A stretch of 64,000 bases of DNA from contig NC_064820.1 of NCBI RefSeq assembly GCF_024166365.1, positions 135,242,001 to 135,306,000 of the forward strand. Direction: 5' to 3'. The DNA comes from Elephas maximus indicus. Taxonomy: Eukaryota > Chordata > Mammalia > Proboscidea > Elephantidae. The notes under the pieces are model-generated. The model was not told where the DNA came from. It was given only the letters and a program-made list of their open reading frames with translations, and ran no database searches. Within the stretch, counting starts at the first letter, position 1; each line of letters starts with the position of its first letter. This document shows positions 10,393 through 22,229 of the stretch, one piece after another. Both the position numbers and the translations under genes were made by a program.

Positions 10393-11662
10393 TTCTGGTA
10401 CCTCCTGATAACATGTTCAAAGTATGTGAGACCCGCTCTCACCATCCTTGCTTCTAAGGAGCACTTTGGCTGTACTTCCTCCAAGGCAGACTTGTTTGTT
10501 CTTCTGGCAGATCAGGGTATATTCAATATTCTTCCCCAACACCAAAATTCAAAGGTGTCAATTCTTCTTTGGTCTTCTTTATTCACTGTCCAGCTTTTGC
10601 ATGCATATGAGGTGATTGAAAATACCATGGCTTGGGTCAGGCTCACCTTAGTCCTCAAAGTGACATCTTTGCTTTTTAACACTTCAAAGGGGTTTTTTGC
10701 AGCAGATTTGCCAATGCAACCTGTAGTTTGATTTCTTGGCTGCTGCTTCCATGGGCATTGATTGTGGATCCAAGTAAAATGAAATCCATGACAACTTCAA
10801 TATTTTCTCCATTTATCATGATGGTGCTTAATGGTCCAGTTGTGAGGATTTTTGTTTTCTTTATAAAAAAAAAAAATTTTTTTTTTTTTTTTATGTTGAG
10901 GTATAGTCTATACTGAAGGCTATAGTCTTTGATCTTCACCGGTAAGTGCTTCAAGTCCTCTTCATTTTCGGCAAACGAGATTGTGTCATCTGCACATTGC
11001 AGGTTGTTAATGAGTCTTCCTCCAATCCTGATGCCCTGTTCTTCTTCATACAATCCAGCTTCTCAGATTATTTGCTCAGCATATAGACTGAATAAGTATG
11101 TGAAAGGATATAGCCCTGACGCACAGCCTTTTTGACATTAAACCAACAGTATCCTCTCGTTCTGTTCAAACAACTGCCTCCTGGTCTAAATACAGGTTCC
11201 TCATGAGCACAATTAAGTGGTCTGGAATTCCCCTTCTTTGTGATGTTATCCATAATTTGTTATGATCCACACAATCTTACCTTTGCATAGTCAATAAAAC
11301 ACATCTTTCTGTATTCTCTGCTTTCAGCCAAGATGCATCTGACCTCAGCAATGATATCCCTTCTTCCATGTCCTCTTCTGAGTCCAGCCTGAATTTCTGG
11401 CAGTTCTCTGTTGATGCACTGCTGCAATCACTTTTGAGTGATCTTCACACACATTTTACTTGTGTGTGATATTAATGGCATTGTTTGATAATTTCAGCTT
11501 GAGGAACGTGGAGCCTGCTCTTCCCTTTTGGTTTTCTAACTCCACATCTCTGCACATTTCTTTATAATGCTTTCCTTTGCCTTCTCAAGCTGCCCTTTGA
11601 AATCTTCTGTTCAACTCTTCTACTTTATCATTTCTTCCTTTCACTTTAGCTATTCTTCTTCA
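10368..11662 (-). mobile_element. RTE LINE, antisense, 3' portion of an interrupted copy
   Basis: Contains the C-terminal and RT regions of an antisense RTE, including a recognisable but frameshifted YADD region (CADD in this copy). It stops at about 11662, where a sense-strand RTE begins. The matching 5' portion resumes at 13922. The extreme 3' tail is missing on the left. Confidence 0.88.
10862..10895. repeat. A-run/T-run insertion in RTE
   Basis: About 12 A followed by about 17 T interrupt the RTE where other copies read straight through (tttctttatgttgagg). The arrangement is a perfect hairpin-capable inverted homopolymer. Confidence 0.8.
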
Positions 11663-13921
11663 TTGCAAATATCTTTTTTCAACAACAGAAATGGTGACTG
11701 TGCACGTGAACTTCACTAGACGGAATACACAGGAATCAAATTGACTACATTGGTGGAAAGACGCAATGGAAAGCTAAAAACTGTTAGTCAGAACAAGGCA
11801 AGGGGCCGACTGCAGAACTCATATGTAAGTTCAGGTTGAAGTTGAAGGTAATTAGAAAAAGTCCACAAGAGCCAAAGTATATCCCACCTGAATTTAGAGA
11901 TCATCTCAAGAATAGGTTTGACCCACTGAACACTAATGTCTGAAGACCAGATGAATTGTGGGATGACATCAAGGACATACACAAAGAAAGCAAGAGGTCA
12001 TTAAAAAGAAAGAAAAGACCAAAATGGATATCAGAAAAGACTCTGAACCTTGCTCTTGAAACTAGAGTAGCTAAAATGAAAGGAAGAAATGAACTAAAAG
12101 AGCTGACAGAAGATTTCAAATGGTAGCTTACGAAGACAAAGTATTATAATGAAATGTGCAAAAACCTGGAGATAGAAAACCAAAAGGAAAGAATATGCTC
12201 AGCATTTCTCAAGCTGAAAGAACTGAAGAAAAAATTTAAGCCTCACGTTGCAATATTGAAGGATTCTATGGGGAAAATATTAAATGACTCAGGAAGCATC
12301 AAAAAGAAGATTGAAGGAATACACAGAGTCAAAGAATTGGTTGAGTTTCGACCATTTCAGGAAGTACCATATGATTAAGAATCAATGGTAGTGAAGGAAG
12401 AAGTTCAAACTGCACTGAAGGCATTAGTGAAAAACAAGGCTCCAGGAATTGACTGAATACCAACTGAGACATTTCAACAAATGGATGCAGCACTGGAAGT
12501 GCTCACTCGTCTATGCCAAGAAATTTGGTAGACAGCTACCTGGCCAACCTACTGGAAGAGATTCATATTTGTACCCATTCCAAAGAAAGGTGATCCAACA
12601 GAATGCAGAAATTATTGAACAATATCATTAAGATCACACACAAGTAAAATCCTGCTGAAGATCATTCAAAAGGAGCTGCAGCAGCATATCAACAGGAAGC
12701 TGTCAGAAATTCACGGAGGATTCAGAAGAAGGAAAATCATCAGTGATGTCAGATGGTTCTTGGCTGAAAGCAGAGAATACCAGAAGGATGTTTACGTGTG
12801 TTTTACTGATTATGCAAAGGCATTTGACTGTGTGGATCATAACAAATTATGAATAACATTTCAAAGAATGGGAATTCCAGAACACTATACGACTCGATGG
12901 CACTAGTTTTTTGTTTTTTTTTTTTATTGTGTTCATGAGGCACCTGTACTTACACCAAGAGGCAGTTATTTGAACAGAACAAGGGGATACTGTGTAGTTT
13001 AAAGTAAAAAAACTTGTGCATCAGGGTTGTAACCTTTCACCGTACTTATTCAATCTGTATGCTGAGCAAATAATTTGAGAAGCTGGATTGTATGAAGAAG
13101 AACAGGGCATCAGGATTGGAGGAAGGATCATTAACAACTTACAATGTGCAGATGACACAACCTTGCTTGCTGAAAGTGAAGAGAACTGGAAGCACTTACT
13201 GATTAAGATCAAAGTCACAGCCTTCGGTATGGATTACACTTCAACATGAAGGAAACAAAAGTCTTAAAGACTGGACCAATAAGCAACATCATGATAAGTG
13301 GGGAAAATATTGAAGTTGTCATGGATTTCCTTTTACTTGGATCCATAATCAATGTCCACATAAGCAGCAGTTAAGAAATCAAACAACGCATTGCATTGGG
13401 CAAATCTGCAGGAAAAGACCTCTTAAAAATTTTAAAGAAGCAAAGGTGTCAATTTAAGGGCTAAGATGAGCCTGACCCCAACCATTGTATTTCCAGTCAT
13501 CTCATATGCATGTGAACACTGGGCACTGAATAAAGAAGAATGAAGAAAAATCGATGTCTTTGAATTATGGTGTTGGCAAAGAATATTGAATATACCATGG
13601 ACTGCCAGAAGAACGAACAAATCTGTCTTGGAAGAAGTACAGCCAGAATGCTCCTCAGAAGCAAAATGGCAAGACTTTGTCACACATACCTGGACATGTT
13701 ATCAGGAGGGACCAGTCCCTGGAGAAGGACATCATGCCTGGTAAAGTAAAGGTTCAGTGGAAAAGAAGAAGACCTTCAACAAGATGGATTGACACGGTGG
13801 GTGAAACAATGGGCTCAAGCATAACAATAATTGTGAACATGGCACAGGACTGGGCAGGGTTTCATTCTGTTGCACATAAGGTCGCTGTGAGTCATAACTG
13901 ATTTGATGGCACCTAACAAAA
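11663..13921 (+). mobile_element. RTE LINE, sense, nested inside another RTE
   Basis: A 5'-truncated sense copy starts in the endonuclease domain (cattgcaaatatc) and ends with the RTE tail ggcacctaacaaaaacaaag. Many stops and frameshifts are present. It separates the two halves of an antisense RTE (10368-11662 and 13922-15305). A tail-only SINE insertion lies at about 12886-12925. Confidence 0.88.
12886..12925 (+). mobile_element. Tail-only AfroSINE/RTE 3'-end insertion
   Basis: Inside the RTE, where other copies run from gaacactta to attgtgctcat, this copy carries acgactcgatggcactag followed by a T-rich run. That is just the last 20 or so bases of AfroSINE/RTE plus its T-rich tail. No clear target duplication is visible. 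Confidence 0.65.
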
Positions 13922-15305
13922 ACAAAGTTCAAGAGCAAGTTTCAGAGTATCTTCATTTTGGTCTTTTCTTTCTTTCCTTTCTTTTTAACAGCCTCTTGTT
14001 TTCTTCATGTATGATGTCCTTCCACAACTCATCTGGTCTTCAGCTGTTAGTGTTCAATGCGTCAAATCTATTCTTGAGAAGGTCTCTAAATTCAGGTGGG
14101 ATATACTCAAGGTAGTACTTTGGCTCTCGTGAACTTGTTCTAATCTCCAGCTTCAACTTGAACTTGCATATTAGCAATTGACAGTGTGTTCTACAGTTGG
14201 TTCCTGGTCTTGTTCTGACTGATGATATTGAGCTTTTCTGTCGTCTCTTTCCACAGAGGTAGTCGATTTAATTCCTGTGTATTCCATCCTGTGATGTCCC
14301 TGTGTATACCAAAACCCAAAACCAAACCCAGTGCCGTCAAGTCAATTCCATGTGTATAGTCACCATTTATGTTATATAAAAAAGATATTTGCAATGAAGA
14401 GGTCATTGGTCTTTCAAAGTTCTATCATGCGATCTCCAGAGTCGTTTTCTATCACCAAAGCCATATTTTCCAACTACTGTTCCTTCTTCTTTGTTTCCAA
14501 CTTTTGCATTCCAATCACCAGTAATTATCAATGTATCAGACTGCAGAAGTTGGTAAAAATCTTCAATTTCTTCATCTTTGGCCCTAGTGGTTTGTGCAGA
14601 AATTTGAGTAATAGACGTATTAACTGGTCACCCTTATAGGCGTGCATGTATTATCCTATCAATCACGACATTGTACTTCAGGACAGATCTTGAAACGTTC
14701 TTTTTCATGTTGAATGAGACACCATTTCTCTTCCATTTTTCATTCCCAGCATTGTTCAATTCAAAATGGCCAATACCAGTTCATTTCAGCTTGCTAATGC
14801 CTAGGATGTTGATGTCCATGCTTTCCATTTCCTTTTTGAAGGTTTCCAATTTTCCTAAATTCATACTTCATACATTCAATATTCTAATTATTAATGGATG
14901 TTTGCAACTGTTTCTTCTCATTTGGAGTTGTGCCACATCAGCAAATGAAGGTGCTGAAAGCTTGACTCCATCCACGTAATTAAGGTTGACTCTACTTCGT
15001 GGAGACAGGTCTTCCCCAGTTGAATTTTGAATGCCTTCCAACCGGGGGGCAGGGGGAGGGCTCATCTTCTGGCACTAGGTCAGGCAGTGTTTCGTTGTTA
15101 CTCATAAGGTTTTCACTGGCTAATTTTTCTTAGAAGTATACTGCGAGGTCCTTCTTCCTAGTTTGTCTTAGTCTGGAAGCTTAGCTGAAACCTGTCTGCC
15201 ATGGGTAACCCTGCTGGTATTTGAAACACTGGTGGTATATATTCCAGCATCACAGCAACATGAAAGCCACCACAGTACAACAAACTGACAGACGCATGGA
15301 GAGCA
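13922..15305 (-). mobile_element. RTE LINE, antisense, 5' portion of an interrupted copy
   Basis: Holds the linker, the endonuclease domain and the start of the 5' UTR of the antisense RTE whose 3' portion is 10368-11662. Read antisense, 13922 continues directly into 11662. The right end reaches the 5' UTR unit also found at 45229-45518, so the element was originally near full length. It is disrupted by stops and a tail-only SINE. Confidence 0.85.
14309..14350 (-). mobile_element. 42-bp tail-only AfroSINE with target duplication
   Basis: A 42-bp insertion made only of the antisense SINE 3' end (ccaaaacccaaaaccaaac, then gtgccgtcaagtcaattcc). It is flanked by perfect 8-bp direct repeats tgtgtata at 14301-14308 and 14351-14358, so it is a complete but extremely 5'-truncated retroposition event inside the RTE. 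Confidence 0.85.
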
Positions 15306-16140
15306 TGGTGAAAACACATCTTATAATAGTGGCAAATATAACGAGTATAACAGGAAGCCTTCGATCGATTGCACCTATTAAATGCAAGGCACCAGACTGA
15401 ATCCTTCTTTCCTCAAGACATTCTAATATTTCATGCATCTCTTATTTTATACATACAACCATCTCCTAAGAGAAAGCAGTCCTTCTTTGAAAGATCATAG
15501 GTGCTTGTTACTACTAAAAAAAAAAAAAAAAAAAAGATTTTATTCATTATTCTAAAAATGGTATTGAGATAAGAGTCTCTTCCATGTGGGGAGCCTGGCT
15601 GAATTTGGGGGCACAGGGGCAGGGTGCCCCAGTGCAGATTAAATCAGGCAATGACCACAGAATTGGAGCATTCAGGCTATGTCTCTCTCCAATGCATCTA
15701 ACTGTAGAAACTCAATCAGGCCCAGAAATGAATGAATTTCCTTTGCCTATGTCCTTAAATTTGATGAATAGAGCCTTTGCTTAGGGCTACTGAAGCTGCT
15801 ATTCATCTCAGTTAGTTGCTAAATAAAACGTTGTTCTTGGATGTAATTCTGGTGAATACGACTTTGGAGATTTTTTGTTTAACTATGTAAGTCCAAATTA
15901 TTCCCCAAATGATTCTATGCTTGAGCTATTTTTGTCCCACATACTCCATATTTTTTCCATGTTAGAGACTAGGAACCTAGGAAGACCAGGCTTTCTTGTT
16001 GACTAGTGAAGAGGACAAATTCGTGTACGAATGTAAAATTATGAGACAAAACAGCTAAAGTCATCCTCATTAAGAATTACTTTTCTATTCAATGCAATCT
16101 GGGAATCTGGAGACATTTTGGACCTATAGACATACATATG
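15306..16140. other. Unassigned non-coding DNA
   Basis: No gene or named repeat recognised. An A-run of about 23 lies at 15515-15537 and may be a retroposon tail, but I cannot identify an element upstream of it. Confidence 0.5.
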
Positions 16141-16184
16141 TGTATGTGAGTGTGTATACACACACACACACACACACATATACC
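16137..16184. repeat. TG/CA microsatellite
   Basis: Alternating tgtatgtgagtgtgtata then (CA)n. The next AfroSINE lies inside the wider CA/TA tract, which continues at about 16344-16370. Confidence 0.9.
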
Positions 16185-16338
16185 AGAAACCCTGCTGGCA
16201 CAACCATTAAGAGCTACTGCTGCTAACCAAAAGGTCAGCAGTTCAAAAAGACTGGGCGCTCCTTGGAAACCCTACTCTGTCCTATAGGGTCTCTATGAGT
16301 CAGAATCAACTTGACAGCAATGGGTTTGCTTTGGTTTC
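16185..16338 (+). mobile_element. AfroSINE, short type, sense
   Basis: Head agaaaccctgctggcacaac; the central segment is absent. The tail region is gagtcagaatcaacttgaca followed by gggtttgctttggttt. It sits inside a CA/TA-rich tract. Confidence 0.9.
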
Positions 16339-16649
16339 TTTGCATACACATATATACACAAACACACAGGGTTTTTTTGTTTTGTTTTTAGACATCCCTC
16401 TTAGAGACTCTCCTCTTTTCTCCTTCTCTCCGGTTACTACTAGGTCTACTGGCAGCTGCCATCTTGAGACTTCCCTTGGCTGTCATCCTTGAACTCCTCT
16501 ATGTGTCTCTTGAGTCATGCTGCTCCAGTCTGGGCTGGTTTCTATCTCTTGTCTTTTTGCTCTACTTTCTGGATGATTTATTCAGCTCCCCCCCCGCCAA
16601 TATCTCATTCTCTAATTCCAATCCTAATACCATTTTTGCTATTATGCAG
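16339..16649. other. Unassigned non-coding DNA
   Basis: Pyrimidine-rich DNA. An ORF of 146 codons runs from here into the RTE to the right. It is a chance fusion of single-copy DNA with RTE sequence. Confidence 0.5.
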
Positions 16650-18626
16650 AAAATTTGTGGAATGACATTAAGGATATCATACATAAAGAAAGCCAAGGGG
16701 TCATTAAAAAGACAGGAAAGAAAGAAAAGACCTAAATGGATGCCAGAAGAGGCTCTGAAACTTGCTCTTGAACATCAAGTAGCTAAAGCAAAAGGAAGAA
16801 ATGATGAAGTAAAAGAACTGAACAGAAGATTTCAAAGGGCGGCTTGCGAAGACAAAGTAAAGTATTATGGTATTATAATGACATGTTCAAAGAACTGGAG
16901 ATAGAAAACCAAAAGGCATTTCTCCAGCTGGAAGAACTGAAGAAAAAATTCAAACCTCGAGTTGCAACACTGAAGGATTCTATGGCGAAAATATTAAACG
17001 ATGCATGAAGCATCAAAAGAAGATGGAGGGAATACACAGAGTCATTACACCAAAAAGAATTGGTCGACATTCAACCATTTCAGGAGGTAGCATACGATCA
17101 GGAACTGATGGTGCTGAATGAAGGAGTCCAAGCTACACTGAAGGCACTGGCAAAAAACAATGGTCCAGGAATTGACTGAATATCAATTGAGATGTTTTAA
17201 CAAATAGTTGTAGCGCCACAAGTGCTCACTCATCTATGCCAAGGAATCTGGAAGACAGTTACTTACCAACCAACTGGAAAAGGTCTCTATTTATGCCTAT
17301 TCCCAAGATAGGTGATGCAACTGAATTAGGAAATTATTGAACAATATCATTAATTTCACACGCAAGTAAATTTTTTCTAAAGATCATTCAAAAGCAGCTG
17401 TAGCAGTGTACCAATGGGGAACTGCCAGAAATTCAAGCTGGATTCAGAAGAGGTTGTGGAACCAGGGATATGACTGCTGATGTCAGATGGATCCTGGCTG
17501 AAAGTAGAGAATACCAGAAAGATGTTAACCTCTGTTTTACTGACTATGCAAAGGCATTCGACTGTGTGGATCATAAAAGTTATGGATAACATTGCGAAGA
17601 ATGGGAATTCCAGAATACTTATTATGCTCATGAGGGAACCTGTACACAGATCAAGAGGCGGTCGTTTGAACAGAACAAGGGGATACTGATTGGTTTAAAG
17701 TCAGGAAAGGTGTGCGTCAGGGTTGTATCCTTTCACCACACTATTCAATCTGTATGCTAAGCAGATAATCCGAGAAGCTGGACTCTGTGAGGAAAAATGG
17801 GGCATCAAGATTAGAGGAAGACTCATTAACAACCTCTGTTATGCAGATGACACAACCGTGCTTGCTGAAAGTGAAGAGGACTTGAAGCACTTACTGATGA
17901 AGATCAAGGAACACAGCCTTGAGTATGGATTGCACCTCAACATAAAGAAAACAAAATTCCTCACAACCGGGCCAATAAGCAACATCATGATAAACGGAGA
18001 AAGACTGAAGTTGTCAAGGATTTAATTTTACTTAGATCCACAATCAACACCCATGGAAGTAGCACTCGAGAAATCAAAACACGCATCGCATTAGGCAAAT
18101 CTGCTGCAAAAGACCTCTTTACAGTGTTATAAAGCAAAGGTGTCACCTTGATGACTAAGGTGCACCTGACCTAAAGCCATGGTGTTTTCAGTTGCCTCAC
18201 ATGCATTCGAAAGCTGGACAATGAATAAGGAAGACCAAAGAAAAATTGATGCCTTTGAATTGTGGTGTTGGCGAAGGGTATTGAATATATCATGGACTGC
18301 CAAAAGAATGAACAAATCTATCTTGGAAAAAGTACAACCAGAATGCTCCTTAGAAACAAGGTGGCAAGACTACATCTCACGTACTTTGGACGTGTTATCA
18401 GGAGGGATCAGTCCGTGGAGAAGGACATCATGCTTGGTAAAGTAGAGGGTCAGCGAAAAAGAGGAAGACCCTTCTCAATGAGATGGATTGACACAGTGGC
18501 TGCAACAATGGGCTCAAGCAGAACAACGGTTGTGAGGATGGCGCAGGACTGGCAGTGTTTCATTCTGTTGCACATAGGGTTGCTATGAGTCTGAACCAAC
18601 TCGACAGCACCTAACAACACAAGCAT
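16650..18626 (+). mobile_element. RTE LINE, sense, 5'-truncated
   Basis: Starts in the linker between endonuclease and RT (atttgtggaatgacattaag) and runs to the tail gacagcacctaacaacacaa. The RT motif C appears as CYADDTTVLAES near 17838. Multiple stops and frameshifts break it. Confidence 0.9.
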
Positions 18627-19237
18627 TAGAGGGTGTGTTGTACAGAGGGCGGTTAGAATCCAAGGGCAAGGGACACAGTCTCTGGTGGGAGATTTTGAAA
18701 AAATCACTGATTTTCTTGGCAAATTAAAGAGAGCCTTCTATTTGGGAGACTCTGGTCTCCTACATTTTACCGAGTATATGTTGCTCAGTCCTTGCGTAGT
18801 TACAGTTACTTTTGAAGTAGTCCAATTGCTAAAATCTTGCCTGAGATTGTCTTTTCACTTACCTATTGTACAAACTCAATGGCAATGGGTTTTTGGTTAT
18901 TGTACAAACATTTGTGAAGTATCTACTTTGTAGCATATAAACTAGGTGCTGAGGATGCAAAGGTGAATTTGACATGGCCTTTCCCAAGGAAGAGATAATA
19001 ATCCAGTAGGAGAGAATTTGTGATGGCTCTCTGGCTGAACTGGGAAATGTTTACAACAATCCCGAGACTTACTGCCTATTCTTTGAATGGAAACGATTAA
19101 CCCCTAGTAATTGAAAATCTCCCCCTTTCCCTGGTTTTACTCCCTTTTGTTTCTCGATAAATGTAGGGATAGATGTGGACATAGTACTTCACTACATTCG
19201 CACACACTTTCATATAACACGTTAGATCCAGTTTCAA
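18627..19237. other. Unassigned non-coding DNA
   Basis: Nothing I can name with confidence. Confidence 0.5.
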
Positions 19238-19555
19238 CATTTTAAAAAATTTTTATTTTGTTGTTGCTGAGAGTATACACAGCAAAACATACACCAATTC
19301 AACAGTTTCTACTTGTTCCATTTAATAACATTGATTACATTCTTTTAGTTGTGCAACCATTCTCATCCTCCTTTTCTGAGTTGTTCCTCCCACCATTAAA
19401 ATAAATTCACTGCCCCCTAAGGTTCCTATCTAACCTTTCAAGTTCCAGTTTTAACCTTTTTAATAGCAAAAAATATTCGCCTCTATTACCTTTTGTTATT
19501 TCTAAGATGAGACTACATTTGGTATTTATTTAGAAAGCTTTTCTGGGTTCACTTT
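19238..19555 (-). mobile_element. L1 3' UTR fragment, antisense
   Basis: Shares the cagcaaaacatacaccaatt and gattacattctttt blocks with the antisense L1 tail at 34146-34480. Confidence 0.6.
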
Positions 19556-20797
19556 TATAGAACTGGAGAAGGAAGGATGGTCCCAGCAGGACATACTATG
19601 CAGTGTCCTGAGAGGGTGCACACCCTCCCCTCCCGAGTCGATAGAGCAAGAATATAGAGCAACACGTGTAGACTTCTCAGTTTTCTGTCTCTCAGTAACC
19701 TAATATGTGACAATCAACAAAACAGTAGCTACTGCCCAGCAAGCCTTACATGAAGATTTCCATATTAACAAAGCAGACATCCAGCAGATGGATTGCAATG
19801 CCAGTCCTCACTTATTCAGCATTCTGTGGTTCAATTTGAACAGAATGTGATCTGAAAGTGCTAAGGCTACTTCAGGTAGAGCTTACACTGAGGCCCCCTA
19901 CTGTTTAGGCCAAATAAGCAGTCACTGGCTAGTTAGTCCATCAAGCATGAAGACAGATTCTGCAAGTGGCTCTGTTCTGCCTGAACAAAGTGGAAAACAC
20001 AATAAAAAGTGTGTTGGTGTCAGAGCAAGAAAGAGGCCCTCTTCTCTACCCTCTAAATGTGTTGACTCTGCCCAAGAGGGTGCTGCACTTGTGCAGGGTT
20101 GTGAGTGGTTTGTAGGGGCCACTAGGGGAGTCTGTCTGTTTTAAAAGAATTAGGGAATCATTGTTGATGCTTCTTTCTTTCTTTTTTTAGTATCTCAACA
20201 TCTGAGCTACATGACTGATGTTCCTGAACTACTGCCAGAATCATTTAGTAAGAGCATTACTAAAAAATTAATAAGAGCCTTTCACCATAGAAATGATACT
20301 ACAGAAAAAAAAAAAAAAAAAAAGAGCAGAATAGCTGTTGGAGCAGAAATGACTAGAAATAAAAGATAAATGTAGACTAAGTCCCTTTCAAATGGTAGTC
20401 AAAGAATTAAGGGAAGAGACAGCTGCAGAAAAAGAATTGCCATGGATAAGTATAGTAATAATAGTTAAAAATAATCAATCAATGATACCTTATTGAGTAT
20501 TTGGTATTAACAGTCTCCTTATGTATTTTGTGTAAAATAATCAAAGTCTTTATTATAATATTTTAGATACACATTTATCTATAGATTTCTGTAGAATATC
20601 TGAAATCTACAGCTATCTATAGTAACATAGTTAGCATGTATATCTTCTCATGTTGACACTAGAAAAAAGATGGTCATATGAAGTAATAATTTCTTCAGTG
20701 CCTGCTCATTAATGAAGGAGAAATAGAAATGTTGAAAGTGCCAGACAATTAGTATCTCCTGTAACATCCTGCATTTGAAGGGTTCCTCTTAAGTCTC
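19556..20797. other. Unassigned non-coding DNA
   Basis: No gene recognised. An A-run lies at about 20304-20322. The 65- and 66-codon opposing ORFs at about 19922-20144 overlap each other and show no domain. Confidence 0.5.
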
Positions 20798-20840
20798 TGT
20801 TACAGATTGAATTGTGTCCCCCCAAAACACATGTTGTAAC

Positions 20841-21640
20841 ACAATACAGGAGAGGTCAGCACAACTGGACTAAACCAAAAGCAAAGAAATTTCCTAAATA
20901 ACCTGAACATTTCAAAGGCCAGCGTAGCAGGGGTGGGGGGTTGGGGACCACGGTTTCAAGGGACATCTAGGTCAAGTGGCGTAATAAAATCTATTAAGAA
21001 AACATCCTGCATCCCACTTTGGAGAGCGGTGTCTGAGGTCTTAAAGGTTAGCACATGGCCATCTAGAATGCACCAGTTGGTCTCAACCCACCTAGAGCAA
21101 AGGAGAATGAAGAATAACAAAGATACAAGGTAATTATGAGCCCAAAAAACAGAAAGGGCCACATAAACCAGAGACTACATCAGCCTGAGACCAGAAGAAC
21201 TAGATGGTGCCCAGCTACAACCAATGACTGCCTTGACAGGGAACACAACAGAGAACCCCTGAGGGAGCAGGAGAAACCTTTTGTCAGCCCAAGACAGGAA
21301 CCATTCCAAAGCCAACTTTTCAGACAGGGATTGGACTGGACTATGGGATAGAAAATGATACTGGTGAGGGGTGAGCTTGTTGGATCAAGTAGACACATGA
21401 GACTAGGTGGACAGCTCCTGTTTGGATGGAAGATGAGAGGGCAGAGGGGGACAAAAGCTGGCCAAATGGACACGAAAATAGAGAGTGGAAAGGAGTGTGC
21501 TATCTCATTAGGGGGAGAGCAACTAGGAGTATATAGCAAGGTGTATATAAATTTTTGTATGAGAGGCTGATTTGATTTGTAAACTTGCACGTAAAGCACA
21601 ATAAAAATTTAAAAAAGAAAGAAAGAAAGAAAGAAAAAAA
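20841..21640 (+). mobile_element. L1 3' end, sense, nested in LTR
   Basis: An 800-bp 5'-truncated L1 tail ending in caataaaaattt and a (GAAA)n/poly(A) run. The bordering sequence atgttgtaac (20831-20840) and atgtgctgtaa (21641-21651) is an imperfect target duplication. Confidence 0.8.
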
Positions 21641-21673
21641 ATGTGCTGTAAATTCTAACCTCTATGCCTATGG

Positions 21674-21830
21674 TAGTGGAGCCCTGGCGATGCAGTGGTT
21701 AAGAGTTTGGCTGCTAACCAAAAGTTTGGTAGTTTGAATCCACCAGCTGTTCCTCAGAAACCTTATGCAGCAGTTCTCCTCTGTTCTATAGGGTAGCTCT
21801 GTCCTATAGAATTGATTCCACGGCAACAGG
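21674..21830 (+). mobile_element. AfroSINE, short type, nested in LTR
   Basis: Flanked by perfect 11-bp duplications tatgcctatgg at 21663-21673 and 21831-21841. The head tggagccctggcgatgcagt and the end gattccacggcaacagg are clear, and the central segment is absent. Confidence 0.95.
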
Positions 21831-22229
21831 TATGCCTATGGTTATAGTCTCATTTGGGAATGGGTTGTTTTTCTTACATTAAAGAGACAGGATTAGTGTA
21901 GGGCATGTTTTGAGTCAATCTCTTACAAAACACAAAAGGAGCAGATTGAGAAAACAGATATGGGTAAAGATAAATGTCAAGCTACATGGAGAAATCCAAG
22001 AATCCAGGAAACAAGCTGAAGAGACAAGGACCTTCCTTCCCCAGGGCCCACAGAAAGAGAAAGCCTTCCCCGGGAGCCAGTGCCCTGAATTCGGACTTTT
22101 AAGCCTCCTAAAGTGTGAGAGAATAAACTTCTGTTTGTTAAAGCCACCCACTGTGGTATTTGTGTTATAGCAGCACTAGATAACTAAGATAGTCTCCCTC
22201 CTCTAAATTTCACAATACTACTAAATACT

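Larger units (their letters stand above)
20798..22191 (+). mobile_element. MaLR/ERV-L-like solo LTR carrying an L1 and a SINE
   Basis: Starts tgttacagattgaattgtg and ends ataactaagata, with perfect 5-bp duplications gtctc at 20793-20797 and 22192-22196. Two later insertions split it: an L1 3' end (20841-21640) and an AfroSINE (21674-21830). The native LTR is about 420 bp. A polyadenylation-like gaataaacttctg lies near its 3' end. Confidence 0.88.

Noticed and set aside
16464..16904. A 146-codon ORF with a hydrophobic start and a basic C-terminus
   Set aside because: The second half is translated RTE linker and the first half is unrelated single-copy DNA, so it is a chance fusion.
21180..21599. 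A 139-codon antisense ORF
   Set aside because: It lies wholly within the L1 3' UTR, is antisense to it and has no domain.
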